Made by a program: the position numbers and the translations under genes. From NCBI GenBank assembly GCA_964016885.1, contig OZ024743.1, positions 184,708,403 through 184,772,402 on the forward strand: DNA of 64,000 bases, in the 5' to 3' direction. Below, piece after piece: positions 1-10,458 of this stretch (position 1 is the first letter of the stretch; the number at the start of each line of letters is the position of its first letter). Origin of the DNA: Eledone cirrhosa. Its lineage: Eukaryota; Mollusca; Cephalopoda; Octopoda; Eledonidae. Under the pieces are notes generated by a model. It searched no databases. It saw nothing but the letters and a program-made list of their open reading frames with translations, and was not told where the DNA came from.

Positions 1-20
1 ATATATATATATATACATAC

Positions 21-52
<32 letters not shown>
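1..52. repeat. (TA)n microsatellite
   Basis: A TA-rich run with short CA interruptions at the left edge, flowing into a SINE. Confidence 0.9.
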
Positions 53-54
<2 letters not shown>

Positions 55-158
55 AGTTCAAATCCCACCGAGGTTGACATTGCCTTTCATCCTTACGGGG
101 TCGATAAAATAAAGTACCAGTAATGCACTGGGTAATTGCTGGACTTGTGCCTAAAGTA
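53..158 (+). repeat. Cephalopod tRNA-derived SINE, 3' part
   Basis: GAGTTCAAATCCCACCGAGG (B-box-like) is followed by the TTCATCC...GGGGTCGATAAAATAAAGTACCAG core and GGACTTGTGCC. The tRNA-like 5' part is missing; (TA)n lies on both sides. Confidence 0.8.
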
Positions 159-159
159 T

Positions 160-445
160 AATATACATATATATATTATATATATACATATATATATTAT
201 ATATATATATAGAAGAAATTAAAAGATGGTTAAAAAAGTTCCATATATTTTATTATGCGCATTTCAAAAACAAATATCATCCTGGGACGATAGTTGCGTT
301 CTCATCAGATAAAATGATATGATGCCTAAAAAAAAACACTTGTGAACAAGAAAGTGTCCAGTCAACATATATTATATATATATATATGTTATATATATAA
401 TAGGATAAATATGGTTTTATAAATATAGTTTCCATTTATTTAATA
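160..445. repeat. TA-rich DNA ending in an arm of a palindromic repeat
   Basis: Bases 390-445 match, reverse complemented, about 3966-4019 (ATAAATATGG, CTATATTTATAA, CCATTTATTTAATA). This is one arm of the palindromic family that recurs at 3505-4290. It is cut at 445 by the first Helitron-like element. Confidence 0.6.
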
Positions 446-1402
446 CTAGCAGTGGTACCCGGCGTTGCACGGGATAAGGTATTTTGGAACGCGGGCCGCC
501 AACAGACCTAATCGTGGAAAATCTGCATACCTAGACAATATGTAAAGAAATAAACCGAATACTCTGATGGCTGGATAATCTTGAAGATTTTCCTCGATGA
601 AGCAGGATAAATGCAGGTTTCCACCTAATGCGGGCCCTAGGGGATCAAGAAAATGAATTTTTTTAATGTGCATAATATGCCTTGAAATTTCGGGAAAAAT
701 CGGCTCAAAAAAGCCCTAAAAAGCTGAAAAAATGAAGTTTTTCACCTAATGCGGGCCCTAGGCCATAAAAAGTTTGGATTTTTTTTGCTCATGGTATGAA
801 GAGACTGACTAATACATAGTTACAATTTCAAGGAAATTGGTCTGACGTAACGCCTCAAAGACCCCTAAAAATCTGAAAAAAAAACGCAATTTTTCACCCA
901 ATGCGGGCCCTAGGGGATCAAAAAGTTGAATTTTTTTTTGCTCAGAACATTCCCTGAAACAAGTATTACATGTGTAAAGTTTGAAAACAGTCGGTTTGAT
1001 GGTTTATGTGCATAACACTCCTTGAAATATAAGTAATACACATGTAAAATTTGAAAAAAGTTGGTTGGGTACTTCTCGAGTTATAGGGATTCAAACTCAC
1101 AGACAGACATCCTCAGGGAAGTGACGTAATGCAGACAGCCAGACATACAGACAGATATTATAAGGGCGCGACGTTATATGTATGTATCTATCTAAAAGAG
1201 AAAGACTAAAAATTATAGAGAGAGATCACTAAATCGCCTTTAGGGCATTGAAAATTTGAATTTTTTTTTTGCTCAGAACACTCCCTGAAACATAAGTATT
1301 ACATGTGTAAAGTTTGAAAACAGTCGATTTGATGATTCTCGAGTTTTAGGGATTCAAACTCACACACACACAGACAGACATCCTCAGTTTTCTATATATA
1401 GA
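446..1402 (-). mobile_element. Helitron-like element, copy 1 (non-autonomous)
   Basis: Read on the minus strand it starts TCTATATATAGAAAACTG after an A (1403) and ends with a short GC hairpin (CCCGTGCAACGCCGGG), an 8-base spacer and CTAG before a T, which are Helitron end rules. It has no coding capacity. Inside, a segment with GCGGGCCCTAG recurs at about 630, 751 and 903. Confidence 0.6.
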
Positions 1403-1405
1403 TCA

Positions 1406-2304
1406 CTAGCAGTAAAGCCCGGCGTTGCTCGGGGTCGCTCAGTAGCTGTGTTAAAGTTACAATGTTAAGTTTCTTTTTTGGCTTAAAAACTGTAGTGTCT
1501 ACTGTGCAGACTTGCATGTGGTGTTTTTGATTAATATTCCCTCAACCAACAATATGCCTTATGAAGTTAAGAAAACATAAGGATAACCCGAATGTTATAA
1601 CAAAAGAGGATGCTGGGGATAAAAACTGCACTGGTTATTTATTAACAAAGATCGAAAATGTAAACACTGCAACGCAGAGAAAAACATTAGCGTAACCAAA
1701 TTATCAGTTATGTCTGTCTGCACGCCTATATCACCTCTCTGCACGACTGTCTGTCTGCACGCCTATATCACCTCTCTGCACGACTGTCTGTCTGCACGCC
1801 TATATCACCTCTCTGCACGACTATCTGTCTGCACGCGTATATCACCTCTCTGCACGACTGTCTGTCTGCACGCCTAACGACGAAATATTTGCTTGTTTTA
1901 CGTAGTCTTTAAATAGACTTGTTTTCAAGTAAAAATATTGTTTTAAAATGCTTTTAAATGGAAATGAAGCAAAACGGAAGCTTAGTGTTCGAACTGATGA
2001 ATTTTGCAGGTCAATATTTTGCTGGCTCGACAACTGTTAAAGCCAGCGTAATTTTTTACGTAAGACGCTCAATGTAAACAGAACAAAGGGAAATAACTGA
2101 TCACTTACGCTCAAAAATCGATACATTATATTCGATTTCGTCACATAGGGTGGGTCAATTTGAAATATTTTTTTTCCCGATGTCTTCGCTAGGGCTCAAT
2201 GTACAAGTATAGCAATTTCGGTGCAATTCCGTGAGAGATTCTAAGAGGAGATGTGTGCCAAAAATCGATAGACAGACAGACAACCACAGTTTTATATATA
2301 TAGA
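1406..2304 (-). mobile_element. Helitron-like element, copy 2 (non-autonomous)
   Basis: It has the same ends as copy 1: TCTATATATATAAAACTG at its 5' end (2304) and CCCGAGCAACGCCGGG...CTAG at its 3' end (1406). It follows copy 1 after 3 bases, in the same orientation. It holds a 37-base tandem repeat and an inner region (about 2040-2300) nearly identical to 3228-3504 in copy 3. Confidence 0.6.
1711..1876. repeat. 37-base tandem repeat, about 4.5 copies
   Basis: TGTCTGTCTGCACG recurs at 1711, 1748, 1785, 1822 and 1859 with a 37-base period, separated by TATATCACCTCTCTGCACGA. It lies inside Helitron-like copy 2. Confidence 0.9.
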
Positions 2305-2307
2305 AGA

Positions 2308-3504
2308 CTAGCATTAAAGCCCGGCGTTGCTCGGGGTCATTAAGTTACCAAAGTTAGGTTGCAGCACTTTTTTGTCTGCCAGGCACTGGGTGAATGAATT
2401 GCAGACCTGGAAGCATGAGCTGCGCCAGCAGTGACAATTGTAGTTTCGCCTATGGATATTATCTCTGTGCAAAAAAGTGTTGAAATTTATTGTTTCACAG
2501 TACTTGCGCAACACGCGAGTAGACGATGCCAGCCGAACAACAGAGCTGCGATGGAGTTGTTCTGCATGGTTGTCTGTGTGTTTTCTAAATTTAAGACAGT
2601 AGGGAGGGTTGTGATATGAGGGAGAGTAAGCTGTTGTTTCTAGCAGGTTTAGTGACCTCATAGAGGATATGTGTTTTCTAAATTTAAGACAGTAGGGAGT
2701 GGTGTGATATGAGGGAGAGTTAGCTGCTGTTTCTAGCAGGTTTAGTGACCTCATAGAGGATATGTGTTTTCTAAATTTAAGACAGTAGGGAGTGGTGTGA
2801 TATGAGGGAGAGTTAGCTGCTGTTTCTAGCAGGTTTAGTAACCTCATAGAGGATATGTGTTTTCTAAATTTAAGACAGTAGGGAGTGGTGTGATATGAGG
2901 GAGAGTTAGCTGCTGTTTCTAGCAGGTTTAGTAGCCTCATAGGGGATATGTGCTTTCTAAATTTAAGACAGTAGGGAGTGGTGTGATATGAGGGAGAGTT
3001 AGCTGCTGTTTCTAGCAGGTTTAGTGACCTCATAGAGGATATTATTGTTTATCATCTATATATATAAAACTGACTGCACGCGTAACGAAATTTACAGATA
3101 CATATATTTTAAATAAACTTATATAATTTTTGCTTTTTTTTACGAAATATTTGCTTGTTTTACGTAGTCTTTAAATAGACTTGTTTTCAAGTAAAAATGA
3201 TTGTGTTAATGTCATTTTAAACGCTGAGAAAGCCAGCGTAATTTTTTTAATTTTTGCACGCAGACGCTCAATGTAAACAGAACAAAGGGAAATAACTGAT
3301 CACTTACGCTCAAAAATCGATACATTATATTCGATTTCGTCACATAGGGTGGGTCAATTTGAAATTATTTTTTTTCCGATGTCTTCGCTAGGGCTCAATG
3401 TACAAGTATAGCAATTTCGGTGCAATTCCGTGAGAGATTCTAAGAGGAGATGTGTGCCAAAAATCGATAGACAGACAGACAACCACAGTTTTATATATAT
3501 AGAT
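2308..3504 (-). mobile_element. Helitron-like element, copy 3 (composite)
   Basis: The 3' end (2308) is CTAG with the GC hairpin; the 5' end (3504) is TCTATATATATAAAACTG. An extra copy of that 5' end, in the opposite orientation, occurs at 3054, so 3054-3504 has the head sequence at both ends and the copy may be composite or rearranged. It lies 3 bases from copy 2 and carries a 93-base tandem array. Confidence 0.5.
2572..3045. repeat. 93-base tandem repeat, about 5 copies
   Basis: GACAGTAGGGAG recurs at 2595, 2688, 2781, 2874 and 2967, an exact 93-base period with few differences. Because 93 is divisible by three, one minus-strand frame stays open for about 239 codons as a 31-residue repeat; this is an artefact of the period. 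Confidence 0.92.
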
Positions 3505-3814
3505 TGAATATTATACTCCAGAAAACTTGTCGAGTGCTCTGAATCAGTTATAATCATTTATATTTGTTGAATTACCAACAAATTGAATATCCCTTTTGCT
3601 TATATATTTATATATATTATCCTGAGTTGGTTTTCTCGTTGCTTTGGTCCTTGCGTCTGGCTCACCGGTCGCAATCTTCAATTTGTCAAGCTGTCTAAAC
3701 GTAATGTTATTACTCTAAGGTAAAAACTACCTTATTGAGTGCTTAGCTGTACATTCCGAATTGCATTCGTTAGCATGGTCGCAGCCAGAGCTTTGATTCT
3801 ACTGAACTTCCATT

Positions 3815-3866
<52 letters not shown>

Positions 3867-3961
3867 CAGAAGGGAAATTCAATTTGCTGGTAATTCAACA
3901 AATATAAATATTTATAACTTATTCAGAGCACTCGACAAGTTTTCCGGAGTATAATATTCAA
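3505..3961. repeat. Inverted repeat with 100-base arms (foldback 1)
   Basis: The left arm 3505-3606 (TTGAATATTATACTCC... CTTGTCGAGTGCTCTGAAT) matches the reverse complement of 3860-3961. The 250-base loop has no coding signal and ends in a (TA)n run at 3821-3863. Confidence 0.85.
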
Positions 3962-4288
3962 TGATATTAAATAAATGGAAACTATATTTATAAGACCATA
4001 TTTATTCTATTATATATATTTCAAGGGTACCAACATTTTGGTACGCTATCATCAGATAAAATACGAAGTGTGTTTTATAAATTTTGACATAACCAAGGAA
4101 AATATACCTAACGTTCAAGTTTTCCTATACTATCCAAGGAAAACTTGAACCGTTAGGTATATTTTCCTTGGTTATGTCAAAATTTATAAAACACACTTCG
4201 TATTTTATCTGATGATAGCGTACCAAATTTTGGTATCCTTCAAATATATATAATAGAATAAATATAGTTTCCATTTATTTAATATCAT

Positions 4289-4290
<2 letters not shown>
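3959..4290. repeat. Near-perfect palindrome with 160-base arms (foldback 2)
   Basis: Arms 3959-4119 and 4134-4290 are almost exact reverse complements around a loop of about 12 bases. The outer 60 bases are the same repeat as 390-445. A transcript would form a very long hairpin. Confidence 0.9.

Positions 4291-4338
<48 letters not shown>
4291..4338. repeat. (TA)n microsatellite
   Basis: A pure TA run directly right of foldback 2. Confidence 0.9.
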
Positions 4339-4339
<1 letters not shown>

Positions 4340-4631
4340 AGGAGTGGCTGTGTGAAAGAGCAATCCTTGCTCCCCAAAACATCACAGCGAACGCCATCAA
4401 CGAAATTTCTCTCAAATGATCCCTGAAGGTAGCCAAACTTATAAATCTATCGACACTTACAAACATTATACTGAGTTCTATAAATGTTTTATAATTATGT
4501 TATGCAATATTTAAATACCTTTTAACATCTTTTGTTCTAAGGAAAATGAACATTACGACAGATGACAATAGGTAATAGGTGCATTGTGAAAAGATTAGAG
4601 TACAGTACTGACGGGGAGACGGCTAGTACAT

Positions 4632-4664
<33 letters not shown>

Positions 4665-5670
4665 AAGGATCGGGAAAAAAAAAGATTATAAACAGCTTTG
4701 AAGTCTGAAAATATAGATACTACATGTTTCTCGGATAATTATTTTGAAAAGGAACATTTTTAATGCTTCTATTCATAAACGGTGTCATTTAGAAAGTATA
4801 TAGCAAACTAACAAAAAGTTTTTTTTGTTTTGGTATTATTGTTTTTAAACCTGTTGGTAAAGAATTAGAAAAACAAATGGTGAAAAGAATTATAATAACC
4901 TGTGAAGATGCTTTCCTCTGTTGAAAATATTGTGTAGTGAAGGTCTGCCTTAATAAACGAAAAATACGTGACCGGTTCATATCTTTGTAATTAACGTGGT
5001 TTGTCTCTCAAGTTTGGTTGTCATGAATAAACAAAACGAAAGTTACCCATAAACGATTGCTCCTGGGATTAAATAAAATAGCAATATTTTTTCTGTGAGT
5101 ATGCTCTCTTGAAATATAGTTTTAACACGCTATCGAAGTAAAACCTCCGTGGAAATTTGTTGAGAATATGAACGAAAGACTTCTAATGATAACATGCCAC
5201 AAAAAAGTAGGACACTTTTCTTTAAAAATAAAAATACTATGATTTCTTTTCTGATTAAAAAGATAATATAATGTCAAAATCTCTCAGCTTTTTATTATCC
5301 AGTGATAGCAAAAGTTATTTGAAGGGTAGGTCGGGGAGAGAGTAGATGTATTGTATCCGATAGTTCATAAATAAACAGAACTATGCCCAAACTCAAACAA
5401 GGGCCGAAGGTTATCACTACACAAAAGTTTTCAGTTACAAAAGGAAAAATTTTGTACGTATTCATTACAAAGAAAAAATAATTCAAAAAGATCAGGCAAA
5501 AAAAAAAGACTACTCTTTATACATATTTTTCTCAAAAATAATATCAGTTTTTTTAAACTGAGTTTCAGTAGTACATTTAATCCCCCACCCCAGTAATTCA
5601 TTGATTAATCATTATCTTAAAAGAAAGCAAGATAATGATTAGCCCCAAAAGCTGTTGCTGCTTTTAATTT
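4340..5670. other. AT-rich DNA without recognised features
   Basis: Apart from a CA/TA run at 4630-4664 I see no coding frame with domain features, no terminal repeats and no RNA gene here. Confidence 0.5.
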
Positions 5671-5671
5671 T

Positions 5672-5790
5672 CAGCTGAATGGACTGAAACAACGTAAAAT
5701 AAAATGTCTTGCTTGAGAACACAATGCTCCACCAACTTCAAAAATCGAACCCACGACCTTGCAATAATGAGCCTAACCACTATGTTCGCC
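5672..5790 (-). repeat. Second tRNA-like SINE type, partial
   Basis: On the minus strand it reads as a tRNA-like module (GGTTAGGCTC..., GTGGGTTCGA) followed by the AACACAATG/CTTGCTC...CAGTCCATTC body seen also at 16349, 19190, 31060 and 57555. Confidence 0.6.
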
Positions 5791-5921
5791 TTCATTTGTC
5801 CAAATATATGTGCTTTCTAATCCCCAGAATATTTCGTTTGCATCTTCTTGGCTTCATTGCTTCTGGGGAAACTGAAACGTCTGACTGGCATTTCAAGTTC
5901 TGAATAATCATCTAATGCCAT

Positions 5922-6325
5922 TTAACCCTTTTAATACCTAAACAACTGAAATTGCATATGGTTCAATAATGTTAATCATCTTTTTTTTATGTCCACTTTT
6001 CCATGCTGACATAGGTTTAATGGGATGTTTTACAGGCATATACCCTTCCTGATGCCAATCCTTTTAGTCGCTTCTTACAACAGAGATATTGTGTATGGGT
6101 TTTAAAAACTTGGATGCACAAGTCAGTATGTTTTAAAGTGCTTATATTTATCTAAAAACCTATCATAATTTTATGTAAGTACATTTGTTAAGTTATCCTC
6201 CAAACACCAGATAAATAGCAAAAAAGTTGTATTACTAAATCTCTCAAAATTCTTCATTATTTTCAAAATTATTTGAAAAACATTAGCAGTGCTTTGCATT
6301 AGAAGTATAGTCATGAAAAGGTTAA
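5922..6325 (+). mobile_element. TTAA-bounded MITE (family 1) with nested SINE-like insert
   Basis: Starts TTAACCCTTTTAATACC and ends AAAAGGTTAA. The inner text (GTTTTAAAGTGC, TTATCTAAAAACC, CAAAATTATTTGAAAA) is shared with 9667, 18733 and 59215. Bases 5975-6115 are a minus-strand SINE-like insert (GTCCACTTTTCCATGCTGAC ... CCTTCCTGATGCC). Confidence 0.65.
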
Positions 6326-6526
6326 ACATCAGACATTTACTTGTATATTGTTCCTTCCACAGATCTAGTTTGTAACTTGCAGCTTGTCTCATAAAAACTT
6401 GAAGTTCCTTCTTCCTTCTCATCATACATGCCATATGTTACTTCTATGAAGCTATGTCTAGCTGAGGGTGTACTGATATATCATATTACAACTGTAAAAA
6501 AAAAAAAAAAAAGGCACTCAATATAT

Positions 6527-7870
6527 GTGAGAGACGTCTGAATGAGTATCTTCCACTCCCAACTAACTTACCCTCTGCCTCTGGGTCTTGGTCGACTGGG
6601 TGGAGAATGCATTGCTTTAGAGGATGGCTAGGGAGACTTGCTGGAATAGCTACTCCACCACGCAGGGCTCGCACCTGTGAGCGGCCAACTCTGCTCTGAT
6701 AGCAGTGAGTAGGGATGTGGTCTGGGGGCCAAGAATGCCAGAAGTCTCCACTGCTACAGGCTCTACCACAAACCTATCTGAGAGCAACAGATACTTGGTC
6801 AGTTTACTCTCTTCAGTTTAGTGGGCAGCAGAGCCTGGGTTGGTAGCTGACCGCACCAGGTTGCCTCTTGAGTAGGTGTCACAGCATATGGCATCCCAGA
6901 TGAGGGGTCTACTCCTGCAGAAAGGAAGATTGTCATGTCATCTGGCCTTTTGTCGCCCTACTGGCTTGAGCTGGGAAGAGAAGCCTGCGCCATCCAGACC
7001 ATGCTTTATGATTTTGTTAAGAGCAGTATTACATGGGAGGCGGCCAGCACAGTAACAGCATGACAGTGGGTGGAGATCAAAAAGATCCACAATAGTTCTG
7101 CAATGACATTTGTGAGGCTCACAGATGTGGAGGTTGAGCCTCAGGGAAACACCAGTGCGCAAGCAGTCACTGTCCAGTTGAGTGCCAGTCATGAGTGAGG
7201 GAACTGCATTGAGCCAGGCACCACTGTGGGGTTGAGAGGGCGGTGCACCAGCCCATCTGAAATCATGTTGCAAAGGATGACGTCCCATTTCCCCATTTCT
7301 TTTGGGGGGACTGGATGTCTACTGAGGGGAGAGTGAGATGGACTTTGACAGGCTAGAGGCCAAGCTGATTCCCATGTCATGTAGGCCGCCTCACGCCCTT
7401 TAATCATAGAAGGTTCAGTTGTGTTGTAGAGAACTCTGTTGGTGAGGACATGGCAGGAGGTCACTGATGAAAGGAAAGCAAGCACAGCCAGTGGGACAGG
7501 AGACCTAAGACCCAGGCCACTATATTTGATGGGTGACGGGGCCATCCAGTGTCATCAAACCGGACATTGCATATCTCTTCAGCAACTCGTTGGATGCAGG
7601 CCTCAAGATCTGAGAGCAGAAATGTTTGGTTGTAGCAGGGGGCACTGTGGAAGGTGTATAAGAGTTTCAGTATGGTGAAGCAGTTCTTCAATAGAAAAAG
7701 TGCCAGGTGGGCATTAACCAGGCTCAGTCCACACGTCATGGATTCAAGCTGGCATAGTCTGAACCTGAGAGTAGAGCGAACGGCAGCTGGGAGGATCGGC
7801 AACCTGAGGATAAGGACCTCTTCCTTGGGGGGGTCACCTGCACTATTTCAGTTTCCACACCCTCCTGTTC
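6527..7870 (-). pseudogene. RT-family protein remnant (unassigned clade), C-terminal third
   Basis: Read on the minus strand with several frame changes and stops, the conceptual protein gives in order: LVNAHLALFLLKNCFTI, EEICNVRFDDTGW, IKYSGLGLRSP, LPCNTALNKIIKHGL, the segment RPLIWDAICCDTYS, RFVVEPVAVETSGILGPQT and VSLAIL. This is the order of the C-terminal part of a group of long reverse-transcriptase proteins common in marine invertebrates (family motifs of the type GLGIRSP, GLSCRRSAGR, WDVT, VAVETTG). The RT palm lies 5' and is missing, as in a 5'-truncated insertion. The region is visibly more GC-rich than its surroundings. The clade is not known to me. Confidence 0.65.
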
Positions 7871-7879
7871 CATGTTGTG

Positions 7880-9040
7880 TCTCCATGTCTGTCTAGCTTA
7901 TAATGTGGTGTTACTTATTACCAGTGGCAGACTGGATCTAAAAATTAGTTGCCAGGAGACAAACTACAATACTATTATTTTATTTTTATAAGGGATAAAT
8001 AAAATTTTCAATAAAACCTCTCTATTTCAGTGTATGCAATTGACCATAAAATTGTAAAGTAAAAATATGGATTATAGAATATACTATAAATAACAATCAA
8101 AGAGTGTTTAAAACATTTAATCATATATGATCGTTTAACCCTAGCACAAAGCTGGAATCATATAGAATATATTAAGAATTTCTTAATTTCTCCAATAAAA
8201 AAGATCCTTATGAAAAGTAAGTCTTACATGGGCTGAGAGATACAAAGCAGTTTGGAAAAGGATGGTATAAAGGTGAAAAATCCCTTAGCTATATATATAA
8301 GTTGAAAGTACTAGATGACACATGTCAAGAATGAGGAAGACTCAAAGAAACAGAAGAAAATTTGTGAATTTCTGCTGCATCTACAGCAGGAACAAAGTTC
8401 CAGTTAGGTAGAAGATTACATACATTGTGGTAGAGTGGTATGGTAGATAGAGCCATAAAAGTACAGAAGTAAACCTGGAAAGAATGAAAGCAAGGAACAC
8501 TATCAAGTACCTAAAAAAGAAAATTAGGTAGACATAGCAAGCATAGAAGTGGAAAGAAAGGTTTGTCAATGTTCTGTGACACAAGGTGTTTCACATTGTG
8601 AACAAGTGTGTCAGTATAAATCAGGGTGTCCTAGCTCAAAGGTGAGGACATAATGATAGCAGCTGATTTGCCCTCACCAGCAACAAAGAGAAAGAGGTAA
8701 TGAGAGATGGGGAGGGCAAGAGAGACGGAGCTGATGACAGTGGGAGTTTAGTTCCTCTGTGTTCAAACCAGGTGTACATGTGTGTGTAATTTTACACTAT
8801 CAACCCTTTCATTTCCTCTACAAACATGAACATCTATTAGGTACATACATCTAACACTAGGTATAGAGAAAGAGATATGGAACTAGTACTGCAAAAGGTT
8901 TCTGAATGGGGAGAATGTATGGGAGGAAGAGGGGTTATTCTTTAGTAAATCAAGCATTAGAAAAAAAAAAACTGATACTCTCTTCTCTGTGTACCATAAT
9001 CACTTAATTTCATAGATAATTCAGCTGGTCTGGACATTCC
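7880..9040. other. AT-rich DNA without recognised features
   Basis: No coding frame with homology that I recognise and no repeat ends. The AG-rich text at 8280-8760 is of low complexity. Confidence 0.45.
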
Positions 9041-9125
9041 TAAAAAAAACTAGGTGTAATATTCAAGTACTGGGGTTGATTAAATTGACAATATACTTCA
9101 CTGCAAATGTATAGCTTTGTGCCAA
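9040..9125 (+). repeat. Degraded SINE 3' part
   Basis: CAAGTACTGGGGTTGATTAA...TTGACAATATACTTC...GTGCCAAATTTAG resembles the 3' half of the cephalopod SINE. Confidence 0.45.
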
Positions 9126-9179
9126 ATTTAGGAATTGTTTTTATTTTATTTCAAAAACAAAAACAAAAAAAAACAAAAG

Positions 9180-9445
9180 TAAAAATATTGCTCTTAAAGA
9201 CAACAAGCGTTTTAAGACCACATTCCTTGAGAAGGTAGGGGTTAGCATTCTAGCCCCCATAACAAGCTTCTCCATTTTGCCATATTGTCTGCATTCTCCA
9301 TCACCAACACTCTGGCTTTTATTTCTTCTTTTATCATCTTTACCCATATCTTTCTTGGTCTTCCTCTTCTACTTCCTTCAACATTCATTTCCATCACTTC
9401 TCTCACCCAGTCTATGTCATTCTTCATCAATATATGAGCCAGCCA
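9180..9445 (-). pseudogene. LINE C-terminal remnant
   Basis: The minus-strand frame reads WVREVMEMNVEGSRRGRPRK then IWVKMIKEEI...ENADNMAKWRSL, a typical RTE-like LINE C terminus with the GRPRK-W motif. It is neither of the PHD-finger subfamilies nearby. It lies just downstream of the PI31 polyadenylation signal and is 5'-truncated. Confidence 0.6.
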
Positions 9446-9509
9446 ACTAATTCACTTAAGAAAGCCATTTTGGAATGAAAGAAGAAAAATCTTGATATAA
9501 AATGTTATG

Positions 9510-9515
9510 TTTATT
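9510..9515 (-). terminator. Polyadenylation signal of PI31
   Basis: AATAAA on the minus strand, 81 bases after the stop codon in an AT-rich 3' UTR, is the first canonical signal downstream. The cleavage site cannot be read from sequence alone. Confidence 0.6.
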
Positions 9516-9595
9516 CAATTTCTGGTAGATTGTTTATAGTTGTGAAGTTGACAGTCTAGAAAGGCTTAGTGTCTGCTTAGCAGATATTATCATCT

Positions 9596-9644
9596 CTACA
9601 TAAAATCTTGAAAGTTTGGCCGTCGCAGATGATCAGGATCAGGT
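9596..9644 (-). CDS. PSMF1: PI31 exon 7 (stop codon)
   Basis: The terminal coding exon reads PDPDHLRRPNFQDFM then TAG, matching the end of human PI31 (PNPDHLPPPGYDDMYL). The last three residues are Asp-Phe-Met, so the hydrophobic-Tyr-X ending of the human protein is not kept. The 3' UTR runs on to the AATAAA at 9515-9510. Confidence 0.92.
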
Positions 9645-10401
9645 CTGGAATGGAGAAAAAATATTATTAACCATTTTAATACTAAACCACCTGAAACAAT
9701 TCATGTTTTAACTATACAAAACTTTATTTTAAAGTGCATATATTTACCTAAAAATCTTCATAATAAACTTATCTAAGAACCTTTTTTATGTTATGATCCA
9801 AACACCAGCTTAATAACGAGAAAGTTATTTTAGTAAACTCTTTCAAATTCTTGATTATTTCAAAATTATTTGAAAATCTTATGTAGTATCTTTCATTAGA
9901 AATATATTAATGGAAGGGTTAATGGTTAAGAAATAAAATTAATAATATGGAAGATTTGTAGTAAAAGAATATGTTTGCTGCTGTGGAAAGTGATGGCAGA
10001 GTTTAATCAACACTGAGGTGGTTGGTGATAAGAAAGCCATCTAGTCATCCACGTTTTTTCTAGTGTTGTGCATGGTAGATGATGGAGGACTGTGACAAAT
10101 ATAGAAAGGCACTGAGACCTATCTAACTCATACCACCATGGAAAATCAGATGTAAGATTATAATAATATGATGATGATGTGGCAAGATAGGAACTAGTAA
10201 CAAGCTTTATAAATAAACAACAAATTAGATGCTTGCATTTCAAATCAAATACTTCACCCAGTCCTCTGTATATTTGAGAATCTATTCAATGGCTTAGCCA
10301 AGAGAGAAGCCCTTCCAGGTTAGTATGATTAAAATACAATATATGAAGACAACAGCAGTGAATTTTTAGTGTTTTTAGGGCATAGGATAAAATACACATG
10401 C

Positions 10402-10458
<57 letters not shown>

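Noticed and set aside
1711..1876. CRISPR-like array, because of regular 37-base units
   Set aside because: Units are direct tandem copies without variable spacers, in an animal genome and inside a mobile element.
2314..3033. A 239-codon repeat protein on the minus strand
   Set aside because: The frame is open because a 93-base tandem repeat cannot shift it; no start context, splice signal or selection pattern supports a gene.
5725..5790. True tRNA genes at the tRNA-like modules (also 16580-16655, 19330-19405, 57740-57812)
   Set aside because: The cloverleaf is degraded and each module is joined to the same SINE body; no stand-alone tRNA was seen.
6486..6520. A-run at 6496-6512 taken as the poly(A) tail of the RT remnant
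   Set aside because: The remnant reads on the minus strand, so its tail would appear as T on the plus strand; the run is in the wrong orientation.
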